Source: Tachypleus tridentatus (taxonomy: Eukaryota > Arthropoda > Merostomata > Xiphosura > Limulidae). Taken from it: a stretch of 64,000 bases of DNA. This document shows positions 26,762 through 39,492 of the stretch, piece by piece. Position numbers and translations under genes: made by a program. Under the pieces are notes generated by a model, which was not told the DNA's origin, searched no databases, and saw only the letters and a program-made list of their open reading frames with translations. The stretch spans positions 4,216,001 through 4,280,000 of the forward strand of contig NC_134825.1 in assembly GCF_004210375.1 (NCBI RefSeq). The letters run 5' to 3'. How positions within the stretch are numbered: the first letter of the stretch is position 1; every line of letters begins with the position of its first letter.

Positions 26762-29700
26762 AAAAAGAGAAGTGAAATAAAGCTTATCTTTGTCTCGTGT
26801 TACCAACAAACTGCGCGTGCAGAAGATTGATTTGGCCGTAATACATATCTGAGTTTCATTTTACTTACAGCACTGGACTTTCTGTTCGAATGAATATTGC
26901 AAAATTGTATAATTTATTAGATTTTGTGAATACCTTTTAATATCATTGTTCGGCTTGAATTTACGCATAGATTCAGTTACATTCATCAAAAGTGGAAAAG
27001 ATGTTTAGAAAGATATGAAAGTGTACGAATGGTTACATAAAAAAGTGTTTTAAAAGGAAGGAATAATCATGGTGTAATTAAAGTTTCTTTGTACAACCTA
27101 ACGGTGGAACGTGTCCAACATCGTGTCTTTGCCTATTTTCGTTTATTTCTCCAGTTGTGAAAACATTAAGTCAGATGAATTAAACTTATTAAACGTTCTT
27201 TTCTTGTCATATAATGATTAGAGACTCCTTGAATTCGAAATTTTAGAAGCAGTACATGTACTATACGGTATATTTATACGACGCTTGAAGAACGAGACAT
27301 TCGTGAAGAGTCGTAACTTCTGGTCACTTCTACTGTAATGGCGTGAAAAGGCAACAGGTTTTCGTACGTTAGCTTTGTATGTGAATCAAAATGCGGTGAA
27401 AAACACCCAAAGTGTTTTCAGTGTATAAACATCGTTGATTAGTTACTGTCCTTTCAAAATTAGAAATATCATAGAAACACTTTTGTACGTGCCCATAAAT
27501 TGTGTAACATCATGAACTCAGAAATGCGAAGGAGGCACAGAGCGGCTATTGGACGTATTCACGTGTGAGGTTGTACATAGGAAGATTTATTACAAAATGC
27601 CTTTTCCCACTTTGATTCCTCAATTTCTGATGCACTCAGTCCTACACTTTCAATTTCTTTACATATTTTGTTCTCATTGTCTTGAGCTGTCTTCCAAAGA
27701 TTTATGCGTCCTTCAATCATTTGTTTTCATACACTATATGTATAACATTATTGTGGGTGTGCGTCGTAATTTTACGTTACGTGTGAATAGCAGCGTGTTT
27801 GAGTACATATTCTTCGCTCATGGCGTGTGTGCAAATTTGAAGTGTGCACGTGTGCTATGCATGGGATGAAAAGAGTGAAAAGTCAGTGGATGATGAATTT
27901 TTCGTTGTGATTTGTTAACTACCAGTGGTTGATAAATAATTTCACAAACTTTTTTACCGTAGCATTATCATGTAATTCCTCTATTTGGTGCAGTTATGAC
28001 TTTAGTGAGCTTCATCGCTAGAAGCTCTTATCAAAGTGAGACTGAGAAATGTTTTTTCGTGAATTTTTAGTATACGCTCGCTTGATGTTTTCCATTGGCT
28101 TTCTGACTTGTTGTTTGGTTCGTGTGTCTTTATCACCTTCTGGTGTATCTCAAATCCGTTTGATGATTTGATATTTGGTTCTTTAATGTGTATAAGAGTT
28201 TGTGTTGCAAGTTTTGTATATCCGCCCCATTCCTACACGTTTTAGTAGTGAACTAAAGATATCGTTTCAAACCAAAGGACCAACTAATACAGAAATATGT
28301 GTAACTCAATTGTACGTTAATCGTTATTAAAACAACACGATAACAAGACATATTTTGGTATTTGAGTAATAACACAACCGAAGAAAAATGGTCAAAAACG
28401 TAATGTTGAATTTGACAGTGTTATTCTCTTTGGCACTTTTTCGTTGCATCTTGTTTAACGTGTATTTCTGTTTGGAAATTAACAGTAAATGGTCAAAGAA
28501 CTCCCTTTTCGTTTATCACCTACTTTTTCTATAAAATTATCTCCCCACGTCCGACGAGGATGGGATTCGAACCCACGCGGGCATTGCCCAATGGATTAGC
28601 AGTCCATCGCCTTAACCTCTCGGCCACCTCGTCCGCCTTCATCGATTTTTAATAACGGTTACTTATTATTCACCTTCCTTCTCATGTCAAGTATTTTACA
28701 CTTTCTTAAAATGTGATGTTATTGTATTTGTGAAAGAGATAATAAGTAAGTGAATGATAACAAACAAAGTTTCTATTCATCCTGCAGTACGTGCAGCAAA
28801 CGAAGCTCATGTTCTCATACTTTTCACAGAGGATATTTTCAAATAATCACAAGGAACGTTTTACTCGGAGACTTTATTAAAAACATTACGAGTTTGTTAC
28901 TACCCTTACGCATTAAAGCTTCTATTCAATATTCATTTCATTTCGTGTACCTCGTCGTTGAGAATTCCAGATCGTTCTATAATTAAAGTGCATTAAGAAA
29001 GGGAAACATTCTCGATTTGTAGAGAAAAACTCACTAACAAACATAACTCGTTACGTGTCTTCCAATACTGATGTCGTAGACGTTTCACCACAGCAAATCA
29101 CTTCCTCTTAGGAGCAGTGAGAGAGCTAAAGCCTCTCCTTTAACGCTTTAAATACATTTAGAGAGAAACGCGTTTACAAATGACGATTTAGAATCAGCTG
29201 AATCCAACGGGTTTACTCATTGTCCAAATAGAAATCGAGATAAATTTAATTCGTTCATAAGGCCTCACTGTTTTTAAGTAATTATCACATAATCATATTT
29301 CTATTTACACTTTCCTATGACAGTCAACAATTTGTAATATAACAGTGACCAACTACACACATATGTTGAACCTGAAATAATATTATTTAATAGAGTATCT
29401 TTCAAACAAAATAGATATTAGTTAACAACAGCAAAATACGGAAATACATTTATCAGGCTCCGTTTGTAAACACCAAACACGCGGACTCTCTACCAAAGGA
29501 CTAAATATGTGACGAAATTTTCTTATCAGTGATTTAAATGTTGGTTACAGTTTTGCCGACATTTTGAGTTCATAACTGTACGTCCAACATTAAATCGCTT
29601 TTGGGTGTTTCTTGATCGGTACTTATTTCACACATAAGGTGTTTTCGATTATATATCTCGACTTTTTTTTGTCAGGTATCACCAACAAATTACAATAAAA

Positions 29701-30582
29701 AAATAAGAGAGTGATACTCGCTAGCAACACACGTTAGCTTTAAATTCGCAACGATATTATACCGAACACACCTGACTTTACAATACTAACAAGATTCTTT
29801 AAAATGTATGATGGTAGATATTTCTTTCTCATACAGTGCTTACTACTTGCTTTCTAATACCGTCACGAAATTTATATTTTTCTTGTCATCACTCCGACAT
29901 CAAGAATCGTTATTTATGCCAGTAGCTTGAGTTGATATGACGAGAATTTAAACGCTCTTCAATTAGGATATTTTCATGAAATTTATTAAATATCTCTTGA
30001 AAAGTTTGCAAAGAAAACCGTCCACTCTTACGATTGTTTTAGAAACTTCAGCTAGAAACTTCAAGTGTTGTTTGCTTAGACTAACCAATACTGATGAAAC
30101 GGCAAGTCTTTTCTCTTAATAGTTTTGTTACTTAAAAATCAGCTGTCCTTATGTCAGAATGGGGAATAACTTAAAATGTTCGCGCTTACTCCTACGTCGA
30201 GTTGTAGTGAAAACGTAAGTCCGATAGTTCACATTAATATTTGAGTAAGCCTTTTCAAACATTATCTTCAAATTTGTTCGTTTTCCTAATACAACTTTGC
30301 ACCTGAGACTAATATTAACACAAAGTGAAGCTCTTTCATTGATTAAAAGAGAAAGTAAAAGTGTGGTTAATTTGAAAAGGAATTTAAAATATGTAAAGGT
30401 TAAATATGTTTCTCTGTCAAACACAGTTTCAGTTCTTTTCTTTCATACAGAAAGAAAGCGCAAGAAACTCTAAAAATATGGAGATGCCATAAATCAGTTG
30501 ACTGGAGATTTATTGCGTTCTCAAACACTCGGGCATCGTACATTCACAGGAAATGTGTGACAGATTGTTTTAACGTACGTTC
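26762..30582. repeat. tRNA-Ser tandem repeat, unit 8 (complete, 3821 bp)
   Basis: It shares TTTATCACC near 28130 with unit 9 only; all other units read TTTAACACC. Private changes are GAATGATAAC near 28752 and a C-to-G change inside the small inverted repeat near 28789. Confidence 0.97.
28552..28633 (-). tRNA. tRNA-Ser(GCU), unit 8
   Basis: Identical to the unit 1 gene and 3823 bp from the previous copy. The T4 terminator lies at 28533-28536. Confidence 0.98.
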
Positions 30583-33500
30583 AAAAAGAGAAGTGAAATA
30601 AAGCTTATCTTTGTCTCGTGTTACCAACAAACTGCGCGTGCAGAAGATTGATTTGGCCGTAATACATATCTGAGTTTCATTTTACTTACAGCACTGGACT
30701 TTCTGTTCGAATGAATATTGCAAAATTGTATAGTTTATTAGATTTTGTGAATACCTTTTAATATCATTGTTCGGCTTGAATTTACGCATAGAGTCAGTTA
30801 CATTCATCAAAAGTGGAAAAGATGTTTAGAAAGATATGAAAGTGTACGAATGGTTACATAAAAAGTGTTTTAAAAGGAAGGAATAATCATGGTGTAATTA
30901 AAGTTTCTTTGTACAACCTAACGGTGGAACGTGTCCAACATCGTGTCTTTGCCTATTTTCGTTTATTTCTCCAGTTGTGAAAACATTAAGTCAGATGAAT
31001 TAAACTTATTAAACGTTCTTTTCTTGTCATATAATGATTAGAGACTCCTTGAATTCGAAATTTTAGAAGCAGTACATGTACTATACGGTATATTTATACG
31101 ACGCTTGAAGAACGAGACATTCGTGAAGAGTCGTAACTTCTGGTCACTTCTACTGTAATGGCGTGAAAAGGCAACAGGTTTTCGTACGTTAGCTTTGTAT
31201 GTGAATCAAAATGCGGTGAAAAACACCCAAAGTGTTTTCAGTGTATAAACATCGTTGATTAGTTACTGTCCTTTCAAAATTAGAAATATCATAGAAACAC
31301 TTTTGTACGTGCCCATAAATTGTGTAACATCATGAACTCAGAAATGCGAAGGAGGCACAGAGCGGCTATTGACGTATTCACGTGTGAGGTTGTACATAGG
31401 AAGATTTATTACAAAATGCCTTTTCCCACTTTGATTCCTCAATTTCTGATGCACTCAGTCCTACACTTTCAATTTCTTTACATATTTTGTTCTCATTGTC
31501 TTGAGCTGTCTTCCAAAGATTTATGCGTCCTTCAATCATTTGTTTTCATACACTATATGTATAACATTATTGTGGGTGTGCGTCGTAATTTTACGTTACG
31601 TGTGAATAGCAGCGTGTTTGAGTACATATTCTTCGCTCATGGCGTGTGTGCAAATTTGAAGTGTGCACGTGTGCTATGCATGGGATGAAAAGAGTGAAAA
31701 GTCAGTGGATGATGAATTTTTCGTTGTGATTTGTTAACTACCAGTGGTTGATAAATAATTTCACAAACTTTTTACCGTAGCATTATCATGTAATTCCTCT
31801 ATTTGGTGCAGTTATGACTTTAGTGAGCTTCATCGCTAGAAGCTCTTATCAAAGTGAGACTGAGAAATGTTTTTTCGTGAATTTTTAGTATACGCTCGCT
31901 TGATGTTTTCCATTGGCTTTCTGACTTGTTGTTTGGTTCGTGTGTCTTTATCACCTTCTGGTGTATCTCAAATCCGTTTGATGATTTGATATTTGGTTCT
32001 TTAATGTGTATAAGAGTTTGTGTTGCAAGTTTTGTATATCCGCCCCATTCCTACACGTTTTAGTAGTGAACTAAAGATATCGTTTCAAACCAAAGGACCA
32101 ACTAATACAGAAATATGTGTAACTCAATTGTACGTTAATCGTTATTAAAACAACACGATAACAAGACATATTTTGGTATTTGAGTAATAACACAACCGAA
32201 GAAAATGGTCAAAACGTAATGTTGAATTTGACAGTGTTATTCTCTTTGGCACTTTTTCGTTGCATCTTGTTTAACGTGTATTTCTGTTTGGAAATTAACA
32301 GTAAATGGTCAAAGAACTCCCCTTTTCGTTTATCACCTACTTTTTCTATAAAATTATCTCCCCACGTCCGACGAGGATGGGATTCGAACCCACGCGGGCA
32401 TTGCCCAATGGATTAGCAGTCCATCGCCTTAACCTCTCGGCCACCTCGTCCGCCTTCATCGATTTTTAATAACGGTTACTTATTATTCACCTTCCTTCTC
32501 ATGTCAAGTATTTTACACTTTCTTAAAATGTGATGTTATTGTATTTGTGAAAGAGATAATAAGTAAGTGAATAATAACAAACAAAGTTTCTATTCATCCT
32601 GCACTACGTGCAGCAAACGAAGCTCATGTTCTCATACTTTCTCACAGAGGATATTTTCAAATAATCACAAGGAACGTTTTACTCGGAGACTTTATTAAAA
32701 ACATTACGAGTTTGTTACTACCCTTACGCATTAAAGCTTCTATTCAATATTCATTTCATTTCGTGTACCTCGTCGTTGAGAATTCCAGATCGTTCTATAA
32801 TTAAAGTGCATTAAGAAAGGGAAACATTCTCGATTTGTAGAGAAAACTCACTAACAAACATAACTCGTTACGTGTCTTCCAATACTGATGTCGTAGACGT
32901 TTCACCACAGCAAATCACTTCCTCTTAGGAGCAGTGAGAGAGCTAAAGCCTCTCCTTTTAACGCTTTAAATACATTTAGAGAGAAACGCGTTTACAAATG
33001 ACGATTTAGAATCAGCTGAATCCAACGGGTTTACTCATTGTCCAAATAGAAATCGAGATAAATTTAATTCGTTCATAAGGCCTCACTGTTTTTAAGTAAT
33101 TATCACATAATCATATTTCTATTTACACTTTCCTATGACAGTCAACAATTTGTAATATAACAGTGACCAACTACACACATATGTTGAACCTGAAATAATA
33201 TTATTTAATAGAGTATCTTTCAAACAAAATAGATATTAGTTAACAACAGCAAAATACGGAAATACATTTATCAGGCTCCGTTTGTAAACACCAAACACGC
33301 GGACTCTCTACCAAAGGACTAAATATGTGACGAAATTTTCTTATCAGTGATTTAAATGTTGGTTACAGTTTTGCTGACATTTTGAGTTCATAACTGTACG
33401 TCCAACATTAAATCGCTTTTGGGTGTTTCTTGATCGGTACTTATTTCACACATAAGGTGTTTTCGATTATATATCTCTGACTTTTTTTGTCAGGTATCAC

Positions 33501-34398
33501 CAACAAATTACAATAAAAAATAAGAGAGTGATACTCGCTAGCAACACACGTTAGCTTTAAATTCGCAACGATATTATACCGAACACACCTGACTTTACAA
33601 TACTAACAAGATTCTTTAAAATGTATGATGGTAGATATTTCTTTCTCATACAGTGCTTACTACTTGCTTTCTAATACCGTCACGAAATTTATATTTTTCT
33701 TGTCATCACCCGACATCAAGAATCGTTATTTATGCCAGTAGCTTGAGTTGATATGACGAGAATTTAAACGCTCTTCAATTAGGATATTTTCATGAAATTT
33801 ATTAAATATCTCTTGAAAAGTTTGCAAAGAAAAACCGTCCACTCTTACGATTGTTTTAGAAACTTCAGCTAGAAACTTCAAGTGTTGTTTGCTTAGACTA
33901 ACCAATACTGATGAAACGGCAAGTCTTTTCTCTTAATAGTTTTGTTACTTAAAAATCAGCTGTCCTTATGTCAGAATGGGGAATAACTTAAAATGTTCGC
34001 GCTTACTCCTACGTCGAGTTGTAGTGAAAACGTAAGTCCGATAGTTCACATTAATATTTGAGTAAGTCTTTTCAAACATTATCTTCAAATTTGTTCGTTT
34101 TCCTAATACAACTTTGCACCTGAGACTAATATTAACACAAAGTGAAGCTCTTTCATTGATTAAAGAGAAAGTAAAAGTGTGGTTAATTTGAAAAGGAATT
34201 TAAAATATGTAAAGGTTAAATATGTTTCTCTGTCAAACACAGTTTCAGTTCTTTTCTTTCATACAGAAAGAAAGCGCAAGAAACTCTAAAAATATGGAGA
34301 TGCCATAAATCAGTTGACTGGAGATTTATTGCGTTCTCAAACACTCGGGCATCGTACATTCACAGGAAGTGTGTGACAGATTGTTTTAACGTACGTTC
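30583..34398. repeat. tRNA-Ser tandem repeat, unit 9 (complete, 3816 bp)
   Basis: Shorter and more divergent than units 1 to 8. Private changes include TATAGTTTATT near 30730, GCTGACATT near 33374, TCTCTGAC near 33475, CATCACCCGAC near 33706 and AGTAAGTCTT near 34063. It shares with unit 10 a one-base deletion (ATTGACG near 31368) and the TTTCTCAC form near 32638. Confidence 0.96.
32369..32450 (-). tRNA. tRNA-Ser(GCU), unit 9
   Basis: Identical to the unit 1 gene although the surrounding unit has begun to diverge. It is 3817 bp from the previous copy. The T4 terminator lies at 32350-32353. Confidence 0.98.
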
Positions 34399-36055
34399 AA
34401 AAAGAGAAGTGAAATAAAGCTTATCTTGACTCGTGTTACCAACAAACTGCGCGTGCAGAAGATTGATTTGGCTGTAATACATATCTGAGTTTCATTTTAC
34501 TTACAGCACTGGACTTTCTGTTCGAATGAATATTGCAAAATTGTATAATTTATTAGATTTTGTGAATACCTTTAATATCATTGTTCGGCTTGAATTTACG
34601 CATAGATTCAGTTACATTCATCAAAAGTGGAAAAGATGTTTAGAAAGATATGAAAGTGTACGAATGGTTACATAAAAAGTGTTTTAAAAGGAAGGAATAA
34701 TCATGGTGTAATTAAAGTTTCTTTGTACAACCTAACGGTGGAACGTGTCCAACATCGTGTCTTTTGCCTATTTTCGTTTATTTCTCCAGTTGTGAAAACA
34801 TTAAGTCAGATGAATTAAACTTATTAAACGTTCTTTTCTTGTCATATAATGATTAGAGACTCCTTGAATTCGAAATTTTAGAAGCAGTACATGTACTATA
34901 CGGTATATTTATACGACGCTTGAAGAACGAGACATTCGTGAAGAGTCGTAACTCTGGTCACTTCTACTGTAATGGCGTGAAAAGGCAACAGGTTTTCGTA
35001 CGTTAGCTTTGTATGTGAATCAAAATGCGGTGAAAAACACCCAAAGTGTTTTCAGTGTATAAACATCGTTGATTAGTTACTGTCCTTTCAAAATTAGAAA
35101 TATCATAGAAACACTTTTGTACGTGCCCATAAATTGTGTAACATCATGAACTCAGAAATGCGAAGGAGGCACAGAGCGGCTATTGACGTATTCACGTGAG
35201 GTTGTACATAGGAAGATTTATTACAAAATGCCTTTCCCACTTTGATTCCTCAATTTCTGATGCACTCAGTCCTACACTTTCAATTTCTTTACATATTTTG
35301 TTCTCATTGTCTTGAGCTGTCTTCCAAAGATTTATGTCCCCAATCATTTGTTTCATACACTATATGTATAACATTATTGTGGTGTGCGTCGTAATTTTAC
35401 GTTACGTGTGAATAGCAGCGTGTTTGAGTACATATTCTTCGCTCATGGCGTGTGTGCAAATTGAAGTGTGCACGTGTGCTATGCATGGGATGAAAAGAGT
35501 GAAAAGTCAGTGGATGATGAATTTTTCGTTGTGATTTGTTAACTACCAGTGGTTGATAAATAATTTCACAAACTTTTACCGTAGCATTATCATGTAATTC
35601 CTCTATTTGGTGCAGTTATGACTTTAGTGAGCTTCATCGCTAGAAGCTCCATCAAAGTGAGACTGAGAAATGTTTTTTCGTGAATTTTTAGTATACGCTC
35701 GCTTGATGTTTTCCATTGGCTTTCTGACTTGTTGTTTGTTCGTGTGTCTTTAACACCTTCTGGTGTATCTCAAATCCGTTTGATGATTTGATATTTGGTT
35801 CTTTAATGTGTATAAGAGTTTGTGTTGCAAGTTTTGTATATCCGCCCCATTCCTCACACGTTTTAGTAGTGAACTAAAGATATCGTTTCAAACCAAAGGA
35901 CCAACTAATACAGAAATATGTGTAACTCAATTGTACGTTAATCGTTATTAAAACAACACGATAACAAGACATATTTTGGTATTTGAGTAATAACACAACC
36001 GAAGAAAATGGTCAAAACGTAATGTTGAATTTGACAGTGTTATTCTCTTTGGCAC

Positions 36056-36064
36056 GTGTATTTG
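36056..36064. other. 9-bp insertion private to unit 10
   Basis: GTGTATTTG is inserted after GGCAC relative to the other nine units. Together with the preceding AC it recreates ACGTGTATTT, which also occurs 32 bp downstream at 36086-36095. This looks like a locally templated insertion or a read-level artefact. Confidence 0.75.
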
Positions 36065-36177
36065 TTTTTCGTTGCATCTTGTTTAACGTGTATTTCTGTT
36101 TGGAAATTAACAGTAAATGGTCAAAGAACTCCCTTTCGTTTATCACCTACTTTTTCTATAAAATTATCTCCCACGTC

Positions 36178-36257
36178 CGACGAGGATGGGATTCGAACCC
36201 ACGCGGGCATTGCCCAATGGATTAGCAGTCCATCGCCTTAACCTCGGCCACCTCGTC
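36178..36257 (-). tRNA. tRNA-Ser(GCU), unit 10, with 2-nt D-loop deletion (possible pseudogene)
   Basis: An 80-nt copy. Acceptor stem, anticodon stem with GCT, variable arm, T arm and discriminator G match the other nine copies. The D arm reads GCCGAGGTTAAGGC instead of GCCGAGAGGTTAAGGC, so two bases are missing in the part that is both D loop and A box. The D stem GCC/GGC can still pair, but the loop is shortened and the A box is altered, so transcription or folding could suffer. One C is also missing just 3' of the gene. The surrounding unit has many small deletions near the N gap, so a consensus error is as likely as a true pseudogene. Confidence 0.65.
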
Positions 36258-36723
36258 CGCCTTCATCGATTTTACTAACGGTTACTTATTATTCACCTTC
36301 CTTCTCATGTCAAGTATTTTACACTTTCTTAAAATGTGATGTTATTGTATTTGTGAAAGAGATAATAAGTAAGTGAATAATAACAAACAAAGTTTCTATT
36401 CATCCTGCACTACGTGCAGCAAACGAAGCTCATGTTCTCATACTTTCTCACAGAGGATATTTTCAAATAATCACAAGGAACGTTTTACTCGGAGACTTTT
36501 ATTAAAACATTACGAGTTTGTTACTACCCTTACGCATTAAAGCTTCTATTCAATATTCATTTCATTTCGTGTACCTCGTCGTTGAGAATTCCAGATCGTT
36601 CTATAATTAAAGTGCATTAAGAAAGGAAACATTCTCGATTTGTAGAGAAAAACTACTAACAAACATAACTCGTTACGTGTCTTCCAATACTGATGTCGTA
36701 GACGTTTCACCACAGCAAATCAC

Positions 36724-37223
36724 NNNNNNNNNNNNNNNNNNNNNNNNNNNNNNNNNNNNNNNNNNNNNNNNNNNNNNNNNNNNNNNNNNNNNNNNNNNNN
36801 NNNNNNNNNNNNNNNNNNNNNNNNNNNNNNNNNNNNNNNNNNNNNNNNNNNNNNNNNNNNNNNNNNNNNNNNNNNNNNNNNNNNNNNNNNNNNNNNNNNN
36901 NNNNNNNNNNNNNNNNNNNNNNNNNNNNNNNNNNNNNNNNNNNNNNNNNNNNNNNNNNNNNNNNNNNNNNNNNNNNNNNNNNNNNNNNNNNNNNNNNNNN
37001 NNNNNNNNNNNNNNNNNNNNNNNNNNNNNNNNNNNNNNNNNNNNNNNNNNNNNNNNNNNNNNNNNNNNNNNNNNNNNNNNNNNNNNNNNNNNNNNNNNNN
37101 NNNNNNNNNNNNNNNNNNNNNNNNNNNNNNNNNNNNNNNNNNNNNNNNNNNNNNNNNNNNNNNNNNNNNNNNNNNNNNNNNNNNNNNNNNNNNNNNNNNN
37201 NNNNNNNNNNNNNNNNNNNNNNN
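36724..37223. other. Assembly gap, 500 N
   Basis: Exactly 500 N. A round number is typical of a gap of unknown size placed during scaffolding. It separates the tRNA array from the satellite. Both arrays reach the edge of the gap, so neither array end is seen and the true distance is unknown. Confidence 0.99.
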
Positions 37224-39225
37224 TTTACAACAACAATACAAACATGAAGCCAACAATACAAAGGTGCTTTACAACAACAATACAGAACATGAAGCTTTAC
37301 AACAACAGTACAAGAGTGCTTTACAACAACAAACAGAAGCTTTACAACAACAATACAAGAGTGCTTTACAACAACAATACAGAACATGAAGCTTTACAAC
37401 AACAATACAAGAGTGCTTTACAACAACAATACAAGATGTGCTTTACAACAACAATACAAGAGTGCTTTACAACAACAATACAAACAATACAAGAACATGA
37501 AGCTTTACAACAACAATACAAGAGTGCTTTACAACAACAATACAAGAGTGATTTACAACAACAATACAAGAGTGCTTTACAACAACAATACAAGAGTGCT
37601 TTACAACAACAATACAAGAGTGCTTTACAACAACAATACAACAACAACAACAATAGAAGTGTGCTTACAACAACAATACAAGAGTGCTTTACAACAACAA
37701 TACAAGATGTGCTTTACAACAACAATACAAGAGTGCTTTACAACAACAATACAGAACATGAAGCTTTACAACAACAGTACAAGAGTGCTTTACAACAACA
37801 ATACAAGACAACAACAATACAAGAGTGCTTTACAACAACAATACAAGAGTGCTTTTACAACAACAATACAACAACATGAAGCTTTTACAACAACAATACA
37901 AGAGTGCTTTACAACAACAATACAAGAGTGCTTTACAACAACAATACAGAGATGAAGCTTTACAACAACAATACAAGAGTGCTTTACAACAACAATACAA
38001 GAGTGAAGCTTTACAACAACAATACAAGAGTGCTTTACAACAACAATACAAGAGTGTTTTACAACAACAATACAAGAGTGCTTTACAACAACAATACAAC
38101 AACAATGTGAGTGCTTTACAACAACAATACAAGAGTGCTTTACAACAACAATACAAGAGTGCTTTACAACAACAAGACAAGAGTGCTTTACAACAACAAT
38201 ACAAGAGTGCTTTACAACAACAATACAACAACATGAAGCTTTACAACAACAATACAAGAGTGCTTTACAACAACAATACAGAACATGAAGCTTTACAACA
38301 ACAGTACAAGAGTGCTTTACAACAACAATACAAGAGTGCTTTACAACAACAATACAAGAGTGCTTTACAACAACAACAATACAACAACAATACAGAACAT
38401 GAAGCTTTACAACAACAATACAAGAGTGCTTTACAACAACAATACAAGAGTGCTTTACAACAACAATACAAGAGTGCTTTACAACAACAATACAAGAGTG
38501 CTTTACAACAACAATACAGAACATGAAGCTTTACAACAACAATACAACAACAATACAAGAGTGCTTTACAACAACAATACAAGACAACAACAATACAAAG
38601 TGCTTTACAACAACAATACAGAACATGAAGCTTTACAACAACAGTACAAGAGTGCTTTACAACAACAATACAGAACATGAAGCTTTACAACAACAATACA
38701 AGAGTGCTTTACAACAACAATACAGACCATGAAGCTTTACAACAACAGTACAAGAGTGCTTTACAACAACAATACAGAACATGAAGCTTTACAACAACAG
38801 TACAAGAGTGCTTTACAACAACAATACAAGACCATGAAGCTTTACAACAACAATACAAGAGTGCTTTACAACAACAATACAAGAGTGCTTTACAACAACA
38901 ATACAAGAGTGAAGCTTTACAACAACAATACAAACAATACAACAACAGTGCTTTACAACAACAATACAAGAGTGCTTTTACAACAACAATACAAGAGTGC
39001 TTTACAACAACAATACAAGAGTGAAGCTTTACAACAACAATACAAGAGTGCTTTACAACAACAATACAAGAGTGCTTTACAACAACAATACAGAACATGA
39101 AGCTTTACAACAACAATACAAGAGTGCTTTACAACAACAATACAAGAGTGCTTTACAACAACAATACAAGAGTGCTTTACAACAACAATACAAGAGTGCT
39201 TTACAACAACAATACAAGATGAAGC

Positions 39226-39492
39226 TTTACAACAACAATACAAGAGTGCTTTACAACAACAATACAAGAGTGCTTTACAACAACAATACAAGAGTGCTTT
39301 ACAACAACAATACAAGAGTGCTTTACAACAACAATACAAGAGTGCTTTACAACAACAATACAACAAGAGTGCTTTACAACAACAATACAAGAGTGCTTTA
39401 CAACAACAATACAAGAGTGCTTTACAACAACAATACAAGAGTGCTTTACAACAACAATACAAGAGTGCTTTACAACAACAATACAAGAGTGC
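39226..39492. repeat. Long run of plain 24-bp copies with one 27-bp copy in the middle
   Basis: Five perfect copies (39226-39345), one 27-bp copy with an extra CAA-like triplet (39346-39372), then five more perfect copies. It is bounded on both sides by copies ending in GATGAAGC. Confidence 0.9.

Larger units (their letters stand above)
34399..36723. repeat. tRNA-Ser tandem repeat, unit 10 (partial, cut by N gap)
   Basis: The last copy, interrupted by the N run at a point matching about base 2343 of unit 1. It differs from the other copies far more than they differ from one another. Most changes are one- to three-base deletions spread along its length, for example near 34426, 34572, 34952, 35199, 35336 and 35382. 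There is also a 9-bp insertion at 36056-36064 and a 2-base deletion inside the tRNA. Two readings are open: decay at the array edge, or uncorrected read errors next to an assembly gap. Confidence 0.95.

Noticed and set aside
36677-37879. A 400-codon open frame joining the tRNA unit to the satellite
   Set aside because: It runs through 500 N and exists only because unknown bases contain no stops.
37790-38524. Minus-strand frames reading CIVVVKHS or CCCKALLY as cysteine-rich repeat proteins
   Set aside because: They are the reverse complement of the same satellite. They begin and end wherever the 28-mers and other indels shift the frame.
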